Shown: positions 46,036 through 59,100, counted from the stretch's first letter. The stretch: 64,000 nt of DNA from Tausonia pullulans (GCA_951802195.1 OX637633.1:1-64000); one strand, 5' to 3'. The notes: generated by a model not told the origin, from the letters alone. Program-made: numbers and translations.

Positions 46036-46459
46036 CCGGGCGGGAGCGGGGCGGGGGGAGGCGGCGGGAGCACGGAGGAGCGGTGAGCAGGCAGCGGGCG
46101 GGCGGGAGTGGCACAAGAGCGGCGGTGGGGCGGCTGGGCGTCTTGTGGATGAGAGGAGCAGCGGGGCGACGGCGGGTGGGTGTGGGCTGGAGAGAGCGGC
46201 TGGGAAATGAGCGACGGCGAGCAGCCGGGGCGAGGCGAAAATGGGGTCGCCGCCGGGGGATGGACGCCCGCGCGCCTGGAAGGGCAGAGAACGCGGCGCC
46301 GTCGGCGAGCGAAGGAGGGAGAATGAGGGACATTCGATATTGATCCCGCCGCACGCCTGCCCTCCACCCGGAGTCGCGCCGCGCACAGAGCCAGGCCGCA
46401 CGCCCCCAACCTCCACGTCGACAGTCCGCATCCAGCCCCCGGCTGACACCGTGTCGTGG

Positions 46460-47739
46460 ATGTCATCGGCTCTCGCGTGAGCGCAATCCTTCTCCCCCCT
46501 GGTCTCGCTCGCGCGCGGGCTGGGTCCAGAGCAGGCAGGCGAGAAGGCCGTGGAACAAACCCGCCCTGACCCCGCTCCCCCTCGCCCTCCACCTCGTCCT
46601 GTCGTCGCGCCAGGCCCGATGTCCTCTACAGGAAGGTCAGCCCGGCACGGCCGCTACCGCGGTATGGCTCTTGCTGAACCCCTTTGACCGCCAGAATGAA
46701 TACATAGAGACCGTGCGTCTTTCTCGCCCTTCGGCGAAACCCTCCCCCCAAGTCGCGTCCGGGCTCGCTCGTTGACGGCCGCTGCTCCCCACCCCTCCCG
46801 CGTACGCTCACAGGACACCGGCAACAAGGTGCTAGGGCATCCTTGTTTTTTGAAGGGTTGGGTCGGTAGGGCTATGGGTGCTGACAAGCCGCGAACCGAA
46901 CACCTGGCAGGTCTCACGCAGAGGTCAGTCGCGTCAGGCTCAGGCAACGCGTCGTTCCCTCGTGTACCTAGCTCTCTCTCACACACGCGCACGCACACGC
47001 ACACACACACACTCTCTCAGCCACCATTCAGGGCCCGCAAAACATCATCCTCGGCGGGAAAACCATCATCCAGCCCCACTCAATCCTCCGAGGCGATCTT
47101 CGTCGGTCGGGAGCAGGCGGCAAGGCAAGTGTCGTCATCGCCCTCGGCCGGTACTGCAACATCGGCGAAGGCGTCGTCGTCCGACCGCCGGGGAAGTGCT
47201 ATAGAGGGTGAGTCTCGCATGCGAGCCGTGCAGCGAGACGAGCCGTGACTGACCATTGTTACTTCGCTTCCCCGTGGTAGCGTCTTGTGAGTGAAGGCGT
47301 CGGTCGCACTCGCCACGCTCGTGCCCCCGACCCCGCACTCGTTTGTGACCTGTTGGTTTTCTCCTGAGCACAGCAATTATTATCCGGTCAAGATTGGCGA
47401 CTTTGTCACCATCGGGGCCGGCTCCATCGTCGAGGCTGCGCAGATTGGGTCATGCGTGGAAATCGGCAAAAACTGCATCATTGTAGGTGGAGGCGCGAGC
47501 GTCGGGTGTTCGTTCGTTGAGGCGCTGATTCGATACTCCCTCTCCCTCTCTTATCCTAGGGCAAGTTTGCCATGATTAAGGACTGCACCAAGATCGCCGA
47601 CAACACGATCCTCGCCGATATGACGGTCGTCCCGCCCTTTGGGCACTTCGCTGGCTCACCAGGTGGGTCGTCTGCACTCTCTCTCTCTCTTTCTTTCCTC
47701 TCTTTGTTACTCGATCACCCACTTGCCCCCACGCTGACG

Positions 47740-47778
<39 letters not shown>

Positions 47779-47873
47779 CAGGGAGATGGATCGGTGATCT
47801 TTCCGAGTCGACAGAGGACAACGCCGTCGCACGCGCCAAGGTGTTCTACGCGAAGTTCAAGCCGGATGTGTGA
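46460..47873 (+). CDS. DCTN5: Dynactin subunit 5 (p25), micro-exon gene
   Basis: Left-handed beta-helix protein of the dynactin pointed-end complex, which helps dynein carry cargo. The body reads [27 protein letters not shown], then [74 protein letters not shown] and [13 protein letters not shown], and ends AKFKPDV. The N-terminus was rebuilt from conservation with animal DCTN5 (YNKSEYIETASGNKVSRQ): five tiny exons at 46460-46476, 46614-46635, 46695-46712, 46814-46828 and 46911-46923 give MSSALAPDVLYRK, NEYIET, DTGNK and VSRR. All phases agree and all edges are GT-AG. One intron contains a CA/CT dinucleotide run and another a (CT)n run. It is divergent from the bZIP gene. Confidence 0.88.
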
Positions 47874-48155
47874 ACATATGACTTGTCGCTTGTTCTCGCC
47901 TCTCCGCGTCCCGCGTCCCGTCGGAGCGCATGTGCATCGTTCGCGTTCCCAAAGAAAGACTGAGAGCGAGAGCCGAACGCGCCGAGAGATGAGGCGGTTG
48001 AGTTTGGGTTGTCACCTCGCAAGCGTGCCCGCCGTCGCTCCTTCCTTCCCTTCTGCCTTCTGTTTGCTTTGCGCTTCTCACCCGCAACCACTATCACCAG
48101 CCACCAATAATACACAGCAACAGACAGCACTCTACCACACTCCTTTCTTCCCGCC

Positions 48156-49808
48156 ATGCTCGCCCTCATCGCTGCCCTCACTTTCGTTTCCTCGGCCATC
48201 GCCTCCTCCGGCCACGCTTCTTCCCGGTCCCTCAACGCCGCTGCCCACCAGGCGAGCTCTGCCCTTCATAAGCGGGCTTTCAGCATTGAGGCTGGCTTCG
48301 TGGGTGCCTCTTTCTCCACAGCTGTCGGATTGAACAGCGAGCTGATGGCCTGGTCTTTCCCTTTCCTCCTCGTCTGCGCATGTCGGGCTCATCATCATTG
48401 CTGTGTCGTGTCCATTTCCCCCCCTATCTCCCTCTTGTTCTTGCTCCCTTCCTTCACCCTCCTTCCCTCCCTTCCCCCCAGACACCCTCGGACGAGTGCG
48501 CCGACTCCTGTGGTGTCTTTGGCGCCGTCGACTCTGCGCCCAACGCGACGTTCCTCTGCTCAACTGGCGGGTTCTCGACGTGAGTTGCTCGCCCCTCTCT
48601 CGCTCTTTCTCCGCGTCCGCCCACGCGTCGTCACGCGTCCGTCCCCGCGAGTCACGACAATTCGACGCGACAGGGGCCCTCGATCGGCGGCTCTGTCGAT
48701 CTGCACGTTGCTGATCTCCACCCCCTCTCTGCACCCTTCTTCCAGAATCGAGGCGTGGGTTCTCTCGCAGCAAGGTTGATTCGCTCGCAGCTGACTCCAT
48801 CTCCGACCCGACCCCCCCCCCCCCGCTCTCCAAAGCTGCGGCGAGTGCAATCCGGACCTCGCCTCCCAGCTCGGCGTCAGCAACGTTTCGAACGACACGA
48901 TGAGTGCGTGGAGTTTACCCCGGGATTCAGCCACCATTTTCCTTTCACTGACTTCTCCTCCCACGCGCGCTACTGCTTTAGACGTCGTCCATGGTGCGAA
49001 TCCAACACTTTCACTTACGACGTAGCCGCACACACCCTCCCTGACATCGGATTTGCCCCCAGCCTACGAGCAGTACTGCGTCATCCACGAAATGTATACG
49101 CCTCCGTCGAGCTGCACAGCCTCGTGCGAGCTCCTCCGGACCGACATCAAGTCGGACTGCGCGAACCCGAACGCTGACGGGTCCGTGATCATTATCCTCT
49201 CTCGCTGCCTTCTTTGGCTCTAGACTGAAGCTGTCTCTCCGGGTGGTTCAACAGCTTCTGCGGTCCTTGCACCGAAGCTAGCCTAATCAACTTCCGGAGT
49301 GAGCCCCAATTTCTGTCCACCAGAGACCGACATGCGACCTGACTCTTCTTTCGCCCAAGTCTGCTCTTCGTGCGACCCGACGTACATCGGAGCCTACTAC
49401 GGCACCAACGTCACCAGCGCCATTAGCAGTGCGTTTCATTGCCTCTTGTCCCGTTCTCTCCCTCTCCCTCATTGCTGACCACCCTCCGACAGACCTCGTC
49501 TCCTGGTGCCCCATTGACATCGCCAAGTCTTCCTCCTCATCCTCTACTGCTACTTCCTCCTCGGCTGCTTCCAAGTCGTCGTCCGCCAGCACGTCTGCTT
49601 GTCAGTCATATTCTCACGCGACACATCCATCCGCACCGTTACTGACCCTCTCTCTTTCGACTCCAAAGCCGCCAGCCGCTCCGCTTCCGCCTCTGTGGGC
49701 GACTCGACCGTTGGAGCAGCCTCCCACGGTGTGCAGACCGCCGGCGCTGCGTTCTCGAGCGTCGGCGTCCTTGCCCTCGTCGTCGCTGGTCTCGCTGTCG
49801 TCGTTTGA
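48156..49808 (+). CDS. Cys-rich, Ser-rich GPI-anchored surface protein (predicted)
   Basis: A signal peptide MLALIAALTFVSSAIAS is followed by a Cys-rich region: DECADSCGVFGAVDSAPN, FLCSTGGFST, CGECNPDLASQLGVSN, YEQYCVIHEMYTPPSSCTAS, FCGPCTEASLINF and CSSCDPTYIGAYYGTN. The Ser-rich stretch (SSSSSSTATSSSAASKSSS) ends in ASHGVQTAGAAFSSVG and a hydrophobic tail VLALVVAGLAVVV without a following basic tail, as in GPI-signal sequences. At least eight exons. The family was not recognised; CxxC pairs repeat about every 40 residues. It is probably a cell-wall or membrane glycoprotein. Confidence 0.75.
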
Positions 49809-50168
49809 GAGGGTTCCCTTGCTTGCTCCCTCGCTCTCCTCTTGGGGGTTTCCTTTCATTCTCCCTGGCTTCCCTCTCCTTGGTCTCACCAGCATGCCCG
49901 CTCCCTCACTCTCCCCGTCTTTATTCCGATCTCCTTGCTTCTGCATCTCTTCGACTTCGTTTCTCTTTCTCACCCTTATCTGCCCCTTCCTCCCTCCCCC
50001 CCCCCCCCTCCTCCCCCGCGCGCCCCCTCGGGCTGACCCGTTGGAAGGATGGCCAAGATGCAGCCCTTTCCAGAACCCATCCTATTCCCGCGCCTAGCGC
50101 AGGCGAGCGATGCCCTCCTTCCCTCTCCCCACGGCGCCCACCCCTCTCTCTCTTTCTCTCTCTCTCAC

Positions 50169-51424
50169 TTAAAACTTCTTATAGAACACCACAGCGTCCG
50201 TGTACTCCTCGCCCGATCCATCGGCCTTCTTGAGGAGGCCTGCCTCGGGGACTGTGATCGAAAGGAGAGCGTCAGTCGTCAGCCTTGGGATGGCCTGGTT
50301 CTCCCGCGTCGAAGGAGAAGAGAAGCAAGATAAGTTAAATGAGAGAGCGGGACGCAACTGAGGCCGACGCGCTGGAATCCGAGCGAGTCCCAGATGTGGA
50401 GCGACGCGCCGTTGGAAACGTACACAAGGTTGAAGACTGCCGCCCATGCATTAGCCGCGGTAGGTCAGATAAGCTGAAAGTAACGAGGGACCGGCAGGTG
50501 GGGAGGGAAGAGAGAGAGAGAGAGAGAGAGGAGGAGACACAGACGCACCGGACGAGCGGTACCCGAGCTTCGGGGCGTAGACCAGGAAGGACTTGCCGAG
50601 GGAGTAGCCAATTTTGAGGCCTCTGTAGAAGGAGTGTTAATAGGGTGGGTGGGAAGGGCTGAGAGGGGTCTGGACGGACCGGAGGTTGTGGTTTACCATG
50701 AAACCTGGGCGATATCCATCGGACAGGGAGTCAGTATTGCGCTTCTCCTCTCCCTCTCGGATGATATGGAAGCGTAGTCCTCACCGGCGTTGCAGTTCTG
50801 AGAGAGATGAACATATATCAGGTGAGCTAGATGGCTCTCTCGTTATAGTCCCGATACAGCTAGGGCTCACGTGCGACGACCGACCAGGGTAGTTGGGCTT
50901 GATCTGTGGGTAGAAACCGATCAGCTTCTGCTCCGTGTCTCACCATCTCTTGCGCTCACGTAGTAGAACCCTCCCAAGCACGTCTTCCAGTCCCTCCCAG
51001 CGCGAACCTCCTCGACCGTGACGTCTTGCATGTCCGCGACGGCTCCCTCCTCCTCCGTCTCGTCCGCTCCCGAGACGAGGCCAACTATGATGGTTCCACC
51101 AGAGTAGTAGTACGTCGTGAAGGATTCGAGCGTGATCGGGCCGAGCTGAGGGTATGTCATACCCCTTAGGAGGAGGCGAGTCAGCATCCCAACGCGACGT
51201 CCCAATTTGTGCGTTATCGTCACCGTCGGCCGGCCGACCAGGCGCTGAGCTCACTTGTCAATCTCATCCCGGAAGATCTCAAACATGAGCTGGCGGAGCT
51301 CCGGGGGCGTCGCCTCCAAGGTGAGCGGGAAGGTGAGGAGAGTCTTCTGGGCCGGGAGGTTGAACAAAAGGATGGGGAGCTTGCCCGTGGGCTTGGGGGT
51401 CTCGATGGAGCCGTATGCAGCCAT
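50169..51424 (-). CDS. MPR1: MPR1-like GNAT N-acetyltransferase
   Basis: GCN5-related acetyltransferase, the family in which yeast Mpr1 acetylates the proline-type toxic metabolite azetidine-2-carboxylate and protects against oxidative stress. Start MAAYGSIETPKPTGKLPILL, then LRQLMFEIFRDEIDKGMTYP, FTTYYYSGGTIIVGLVSG, CLGGFYYIKPNYPGRSSHNC and NAGFMVNHNLRGLKIGYSLG (acetyl-CoA-binding loop, RGLKIG). KSFLVYAPKLGYRSSVFNLV and SNGASLHIWDSLGFQRVGLV follow, ending TDAVVFYKKF. These last blocks are the MPR1/Ppr1 signature. About seven introns, one with a GA run. Confidence 0.85.
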
Positions 51425-51618
51425 TTTGGGGGAAGAGGTGAGGCGAAAGCGAAAGAAGACCGAGAGGGCGCCAAAGAGAAAAGCGAAGAGGTATGAGATG
51501 ATGGTACTCGAGCGCATGGAAGAGGGTGAAAGCAAGAGGGATCTCCACCTCGGCGAACGCCGGGACGCGACCTTCCCTCTTAACGACCATCATCCTTCCT
51601 TTACTTTCACATAGCATC

Positions 51619-53538
51619 ATGGCCAGCAGACGCATCACAAGGCTAGCCACCACTTCTTTACGTAGCCTGGCACCGCCAACGACGTCAGCTCCTGCTCTCC
51701 GGGCCTTCTCCCAAGGGCAGATACGAGGGTTAGAATACCGACGATTCCCACAACGGGGGACACAACCGCCCATCCTCACGCCCTTCCAGAAGGAGGTTCT
51801 CAGGCTGCCGCCTCAGCAGCAGCAGCACCAGCACCAGGGTGGGGGAGGAGGGGGAGGGTGGAAACAGCAGGGTGGGCCACAGACGTGGGATACTCGGACC
51901 AAGCTCGCCGCCGTCGGGGCCGTCGGAGCCGGAGGTTACTACGTCTACCAGTGAGCAAAGCGTTAAATACCTTGAGACCGTACTCTCAATTTGATCTTTA
52001 TCTGCTAGCCTGGAGCGTGTCCCAGAGACAGGTCGCCTTCGGTGAGCCCGCCACTGTCGTCGCTTCTCCTCATACGCTGCTCGTCTGACGCCACTTACCC
52101 TCGCTCGAGGACCCAGTTTCATGGACGTGTCGCCTGCGTCTGAGGTACAGATGGGCCTCCAGGCGTATGCGGAGACTCTCCGCGAGTATCAGTCCAAGCT
52201 CCTCCCTGCGAGCCATCCGACGGTTGCCTACGTCGAGCGCGTCGCCGCGCGTATAATAGAGGAGAACGGCCTTGGCCGGATGAAGGGCACCTCCTCCCAC
52301 AAGAAGGCGCCCTTCTGGGGAGGTGGCATATTTGGTGATACGGGAATCGAGCTTGGACCAGGTGGGCAACAGCTGCCGCTCAAGGGAAGCGGGAGTGATC
52401 CGATTGAATGGGAGGTGAGTCTAGTGAAACTGCTGCCTGTCTTCCTTTCTTGCGCCTGACAGCCCCGACATCAAAGGTTTTCGTCATCCACGATCCCAAG
52501 ACTAAGAACGCATTCGTCTTGCCAGGTGATCTTTAAACTCACTCGCTTGCCTCCTATCCAGCCGCTCGCTTACCCCTGATCCTCGGCGGCAGGTGGCAAG
52601 ATCTTCGTCTTTACAGGCATCCTCCCCGTCGCGGCCAACGAAGACGGTCTTGCCAGCGTTCTAGGCCATGGTTCTCTGTCTTCCATTCTTCATCGTTTGC
52701 GCTCCTAGCTGACCTTGCCGTCCATCCCCGCAGAGATGGCGCACCAAGGTCCGCACCCAGCCCGCCACTGCCCCGGGCTCGTAGGCTGAACGATCGCCCC
52801 CCTCCATACAGTCGCACGCCACTCGGCCGAGCGAATGAGCTCTCTTAAGGTCCTCATGGTCCTCGGCTTTGTTCTCGAGTCTCTAGGGCTCGACATTGGC
52901 ATCTCCCGATTGCTCTTAACATTCCTCCTCCAGTGCGTGCTGTTCTCCTTTCTCTCTCCTGCCTCAATCGACTCACTGAATCCTATCAGGCTGCCAAACT
53001 CGCGCAAGTCCGAGAGCGAAGCAGACTTTATTGGTCTCCGACTAACCTCCAAAGCCTGCTTCGACCCGCGAGAGTCCCCCAAGTACGCCACACCTTCTCT
53101 GTCTCTTTTTCTCCGCCTGCTGACGCTCCTGCCAATAGAATGTGGACCCGGATGTCCTCCTCAGACACCTCAAACGAATCGAGCTTTGGGGGTGTTGCGA
53201 ACCTTGACTTCATGTGAGGAAGCTCGCCCCCTCGATCTCATTTCGAAGCTGACGAGCCTCACCTCACCCAAATCAGGTCAACTCACCCGGCCAATTCCAA
53301 GCGCATCAAGGCGCTTGAGTCGTGGATGCCCGAGGCTTGTCCCCGCTCCTCGTTCCCTACTACGTCTCCTCATCTGACCGTCGAGTTTTCTTCCCAGGCC
53401 CTTGACGTCCGCGCTGCCGCCTCGTGTGGAGAGACCGCGCGACGGTTTGAGGACTTCCGGGAGGAGATTCCTGTCCAGCAGCTCCGACAGGGTCGCCGCC
53501 GCAGCTTTGGTGGCGAGCCGATGGGAGGACGATGGTAA
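51619..53538 (+). CDS. OMA1: Mitochondrial inner-membrane metalloprotease Oma1
   Basis: M48-family zinc protease that cleaves inner-membrane proteins under stress. An Arg/Ser/Thr-rich presequence (MASRRITRLATTSLRSLAPP) is followed by a Gln/Gly-rich linker and a hydrophobic anchor (LAAVGAVGAGGYYVY). FMDVSPASEVQMGLQAYAET, FVIHDPKTKNAFVLPGG and KIFVFTGILPVAANEDGLAS come next. The zinc motif HEMAHQVARH is split by an intron after VLGH, and SESEADFIGLRL supplies the third ligand. The end is HPANSKRIKALESWMPEAL, then RRRSFGGEPMGGRW. About eight introns. The start at 51619 was chosen for the presequence; an in-frame upstream codon at 51526 was not used. Confidence 0.92.
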
Positions 53539-54015
53539 GATGAGCAAACCCTTCTGAAATACACACGATGCTACGAGACAAGCAACTGCAGTGGACACAC
53601 AAGTTCTCCTCACGCATTATGGTTCGCGAACGAAATCTGCGAATGCCAGCTCTCCTAGCTCTTGTCGAACCAACCCCAACCCCCCCTCCCCACAACTACC
53701 CCATTCAGTCTCTTCTGGCGATGGTCCTTCTCGCTCCGTTGCATCTTCTCCTCTCCCGGGCTCGGTTTCTCCCCGTGGTTCTCCTCCTCTTCCTTCCGGT
53801 CCCCGTTCCGGTCTACGGCGACACCTTTCCGTCTCCCCTCCTCCGCCCGATGAGCCATCTGCAAGCGGTTCGGCTCGGGGTCGATCCGTTCTGTAGCGTC
53901 AGAGGTCTATGAGGGCGACTGGCGCTCGACTTTCGAGAGGGAGTCTGGGCGGGAGAAGGGGCAGGGCGATGAAGAGGAATCGTGGGATCGTCGGCGACGG
54001 CGAGGGCCGCTGGTG

Positions 54016-54649
54016 TCATTGTTGAAGGAAGGAGTTCTCCTTCTCCATTGCATCCTTTTCATACAAGGCGCGATAGCCAGAGACGCCGAGAGAAAGGACG
54101 GCCTATGTGGGATCGGGAGGTCAGCAGGATAATACAGACACTGGGTAGAGAACTCTCATGCTACTAACGATGTCGTAAATCGAAACCCTGAGTATGGGAG
54201 GAACTAGTCGGCCAAACGGATCCTTTGACGGCGGCGACGGCTTCAATTTGTCGGTGAAGAGTGCCGTTTCGTCCTCTCTCACTCTCCCTTCCCTTCGAGG
54301 ACGCACTGGCCAATGACCTGGATCGAGAAGATGCAGAGATATCTAAAGATGAGGACAATGCTGACCGTACCGATGGCGATGGGGTGAAGGACCGGTTGAT
54401 GGAGACTGCGAGGTAAGCACATGGCGCTGATGCTGCGGCTGCATAGCGAGATGGGACCTCCAATGCCGTCTGAAAGAGATTTGTCAACCATATTTCTAAC
54501 TCTCTGAGTCTGAGCAGCTTACCTAAGATGACACTGTCGCTCTGTTGGAGAACTTGGATGTCATACGAGATGATGTTGCCTAACCCTTTGTTGCCGCTCG
54601 CGCTGTCCCCGCCCATACTGGCGCAGTTGGTTTCCGTGGGACCGAACAT
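54016..54649 (-). CDS. Unrecognised small membrane protein
   Basis: The start MFGPTETNCASMGGDSASGN leads to YDIQVLQQSDSVIL, spliced to DGIGGPISLC. A hydrophobic stretch follows (HPIAIGTVSIVLIFRYLCIF). A later exon reads LFTDKLKPSPPSKDPFGRLV, PPILRVSIYDI, spliced to AVLSLGVSGYRALYEKDAME and a stop at 54016-54018. The join between the hydrophobic exon and the later one is not certain. The family was not recognised. It is divergent from KEI1, with only about 220 bp between starts. Confidence 0.45.
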
Positions 54650-54868
54650 GGATAATGCCTCAATATTTCTGGGGCTGGAGTGATGGCAAGACTGATCATC
54701 CGCCCTGTTGCCCGCTTCCTCTCTTTCGCCGTCGCTCGCACGGATCGAACTCCACACCCGCCCACGCCGCTTGCCTCGCTCGTCGCCTCTCCTCGGCTCT
54801 CCCTCCGACAACGAGTTACGACAACGACGACCTCCCCGTGTGACGACTTCTTGACGTGCCTGCCTGTC

Positions 54869-56010
54869 ATGCGCATTACGCTTCTCTCTCGGCCCATCTT
54901 CGACTCTTTCTTCGGCCTCGTCGATATCAAGCAGGGTCAGTCAGCTCGCTCCCACTCCTTTCATTCGACGCGTTCGTGGGCCTGACGTTGTCCTCTTCTC
55001 TCGTCTGCCCCAGGTGCTATCCTCGTCGTTCTCTTTGGCGTGAGTCCTTGGGATTACTCGTAGAGTTAAAGCCGTCATTCAATCCGCTCCTCTCTTTCCA
55101 GATTCTGAACAAGATCGCCGGCGTCTACGGCCTGCTCGGCTTCCTCTTCGCCGGCGGCACGCTCGGACAGCTCAGCTATTACGTCTACTCGGCAGGATCC
55201 CTCGGTGTTTTCGTCTGGGGTCTCAAGGCCGTCAGCGAGGTTCGTGTCTAGTTCGCCCTCATTCGTCTTTCGCGAACGTGTTGCTGATCTCTTTCGCGTA
55301 CGCGACCCGCTCCCCCCCCCCCAACAGGAGCAGACGGCCAAGCTCCTCACGTTTGCCCACTTCTTTGTACTCGACCACCTTCTCTCGACGCTCTACACTG
55401 TCCTTTTCGCCGTTGTCTGGTGGGTCTACACCCCGCACGACGGCGCGCGTGTCTCTAACTCGGCCGCCCAAGCCGCCATGGTCGCCCTCGCCAAGTCGCG
55501 GAACGAGATCGGGGGTGACGATTTGACCGTCGAGGAGAGGACGCGGATTGCACTGGGGATGTGGGAGGGCGAGAAGCTTTTTGCTGTGCTTGTGCTTCTG
55601 GCCTGCTGGGTCCTCAAGGTGAGTCGCTCATCGTCGTCACGTCTAGGAAAGGGGGGGGGAACGCGCGACCCGCGCTCGGCCCTCTCTCTCACACGCGTTC
55701 CGCCCACCCACCCTTGTGCTGACATTGTTCGTTCTTGCAACCACAGGTCTATTTCGCCCTCGTTCTCTATTCCTTCGCCTCCCATCTCCGGCACAACACG
55801 TACCGTGCCCTTCCTCTCACGGCCTCCACAGCCGGAGGCGGCGCCCGGCCGAACGTTAGCGGCTCCGCAGTCAAGATCATCGACAATACTGGTGGAGGAG
55901 GCCTTGTCCATGGCGAGGGCGAGTTTGAGTGGGACAGTGAGGAGGAGGACCGGCCGGCGAGCCGGGCGAGCGGGTCGGGTGGCAGGGGCAGGCGGTCGGG
56001 CGAGGTCTGA
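54869..56010 (+). CDS. KEI1: Kei1, regulatory subunit of inositol phosphorylceramide synthase
   Basis: Golgi membrane protein needed by Aur1 for complex sphingolipid synthesis. Start MRITLLSRPIFDSFFGLVDI, then KQGAILVVLFGILNKIAGVY, GLLGFLFAGGTLGQLSYYVY, SAGSLGVFVWGLKAVSEEQT, LLTFAHFFVLDHLLSTLYTV and LFAVVWWVYTPHDGARVSNS. The last span is KLFAVLVLLACWVLKVYFAL, followed by a hydrophilic tail ending SGGRGRRSGEV. The pattern SRPI-FGL-D-K-GA...LFG-LNK--GVYGLL is the Kei1 signature. Five exons. Convergent with APP1, the stops lying 100 bp apart. Confidence 0.9.
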
Positions 56011-56110
56011 GGAAGAACGAACGACGACCTTCCTCTGGGATACGACTCTTGGGAACGACGACGACGAGATAGATGCCCTTCTTTTAACACATAAGACATA
56101 GTCTAAGATA

Positions 56111-59100
56111 TCACTCCCCCTTCTTCCCAAACACCAACCCGTGCACAATTTCCTCAATCTCACTTGCCTCCCTAAACTTCTCCACCACCACACCCTTGAC
56201 GCCCAACTCGCTCCTCGCCTTCATGAACCTCCCCGCGAACTCCTCGGCCCGCTTAAGCTGCTTCGCCCGGGCAGACGAAACCGCCTCCTCCGCGACGACC
56301 TCGTCCGGGACTGTTACAGCGACCGCATCGAACTTGGGCGATGGCGGAGCGTTATCGATCGGGTCGAGATCAGACTCGGAGACGGTCGGCGGCGTTGACT
56401 CATTGTTGGCCTGCTGCTGTCTCTCCAGTGAAGTGTTTGCGATCGCCAAATCGAACGGCGGGTTGTTGGGCGACAAGGCGTCCCACGTTGGTTCGTTCGT
56501 TGGGTTAAGGGCCTGTGCGGGCGCAAGAAGTGAGTTGGACCGGGAACGAGAGGGCGTGGTTGCCGTCGTTGAGGACCGGGTAAAGCCTGGTCGTATGGCA
56601 GAGGCAATCCGATGGACTCTTCCGGGGCCGGAGGAGGACTCGACGACAGAGCCGGTCGTGATTGCGGCCAGGCTGGGGGAGGCGGGCGGCGTCGAACGGT
56701 CGGAGCGGATCGAGGAGGCCGAGGAGGTTGAGGAGGAGGAAGCGAACGTGTTGCCCGTGGAGGAGCGGGAAGGCCCAGAGGTAACGTCACGAATGAAGAT
56801 GCCGAGAATCTGTCGGGAACGGTCAGCATAAACTTGGAAGATTAGCAGTGGAACGAAGAGGATCGACCTGATGAGGCCGCTCATGAGCGATCGAGGCGTA
56901 GAGGTCGAGATCCTGCTCGGCAGAGTCGCCAAACAAAATAAACTTGGATTCGGGGAAGCTTGTGATGATCTGCCGAAAGCGGGATGGGGAACGTCAGCCG
57001 ATGGCACCGCACAATAAAGAAAACCTTGCACAAACCTCCAACACGCCTGCCATCTTCTTCTCGCCCGCGGGCTCCCAAATTCCCTTGAACATGGATTTCC
57101 CGCCTGGGTTTCATGGTGCGATGATCTTTCAGCATAAAATCTTCTGATCTGGACAAGGGGGACGCACCGTAGAACTTGAGCCGGAGCGAAAATCCCGGCG
57201 GGAACGAGTGCGTCGTGAGGAACGAGTGGATGGGGTCGTAGAGCTCATATGGTGAGTTTGAAACGTAGTGCCAGCCCTGACCGAAAAATAAGTGAGAAAG
57301 GACTCTTAGTCGACGTTTTGAGGGCGTCTTGCGCAAACAATACTGACTTTGACCCCGCCTTCACCGTTGCCCACGAGGGAGCGATAGAGAGCCCCCATGC
57401 CTGCAACTTCGAGGTCCCGGACATCGCGGGCAAAGACGTTACGGAAAACCTCTGATCAGGCGTTCAATCAGTTTGAGGCCTGCTTCTCCATCGGCTGACG
57501 GCGACACGCACCCCTCAGCCCTGCCATCAGGTCCGTCCGTTTCACGGTGTCGTCGAGATCCGAAATGACGCGAATCCCTCTCGGCTGAGAGAGCGGCGTC
57601 ACGGTAGTCGACGTCAAAGGCGGGAGCTTCTTGGAAGACTCGCCGCCCGCCATGGCGTCGAGCATGACCTGACCCGAAGGCGCTAGCAGCTTGGCCGTCA
57701 CCTCGAGAGCCCATTCTTCCTTAGGATTCTGGATAAATGAGCGAGATAGATTATTAGGCTCGCGTCGACGATCCCTACGCGTCGGCGCAAACGCACGCTG
57801 GAGATGTTGCTTTGCTTGTTGCGGCGCTTCTCTGGGAAGATCATCTCGAGACACTCGGGGCTCTCGACGATGATGTCCCAGGGAATTCGAATAGTCTCGG
57901 TGAAGGCACCGTTAAGGTTCGTCGTCAAGGTCAAGGAGAGAAGCGGTGGAAGGTCGAGCTCCGCCTCCGTCCTTAGCTTAGGCTCGAGTAAGCTGTCCGT
58001 GGAGATGATTCGGGGTCTGACCTCAATCAAGACCTGTCGGTTAGGGATGACCTATGGAAGATGGAGAGAGGTGAGCAAGTGGACAGCAACTTGAAGTTGG
58101 ACTCAGAGCTTCGGCTCACCGCTGCAAAAAAGGGTTGCAACCGTCGCTTTAGATTTTCGTGGAGAGCCAGAATGTCAGCGCCGACCTGGTCGAGCGCGGC
58201 CGTCGAGTTGAGCATTGCCGCCGCAGATGGTAACTCTGAGCATTCTCGGGTCTGGGACTCTTGCGGGATGTGGCCATTCGAGGATGTTCGATCGAGCGCA
58301 GGAGGGAGCGAGTCACTCCGGACCGCCGAGCGGTGGTTCGGAACGCCGCCCGGGCGAGGCGTGGAGGACGACGCAGTATCAAAGGGAGAGAAGCCTCCCT
58401 CAGCTCTCGAAGTTGGGGTGGCGACCGAGTCGTTCAAGAACAGCGGCGGGATGTCTGCGTTCGCAGCGATGCGAGGGGTCGAAGGGTCATTGATCGAAGA
58501 AGGTTCGTCGGTGAGAGTGGTGTCCTTGGCGAGAATCGGCTCAGGCGAGCTGGTGATGGAGGAGCCGCTTCGAAGGGACGGACTGGTACTCGTTTGAGAG
58601 GAAGTTGCCCGGCGCGCGGACGTCGACATGGAGCTCGCTGAACTCCGAGGTTGAGGCACGTCCGGGAGGCTCGCTACGGAAACAGCGAGGCGGGAGAACA
58701 TGCGCTGGAACGTGCTTGCCGCCTCGGGAGGACGGAGGGTCGTGCAGAAGCCGGAGATGTGTAGATGGATCTCGAACGGGTTGATCACGTCTGGGGACGA
58801 CGACGCACGTGATGCTGTCAGTCGACCGACCGGTCCTCCCTGCGAGTCAGTCCCGCAAACAACTCACGAGGGTCCGTTCCTGGCTTGACCTGGAGGGCCG
58901 AGGTCTCATATGCGTCATCAAAACCGCCGTCATCTGTCTGCTTGCGGACGGCCCAGCCGGGGAAGAGCAGCAGGCGGTCCTTAGTCACGATAGAGGCTGG
59001 CGTTCGGGATCGTTGGGCGTGGCGTCAGCAAGACGCGTGCGTGTGTCGCCGTCGTTTGCTCCAGCAGCATCCCTCCCAATCTTCATGCCTATGAGGACTC

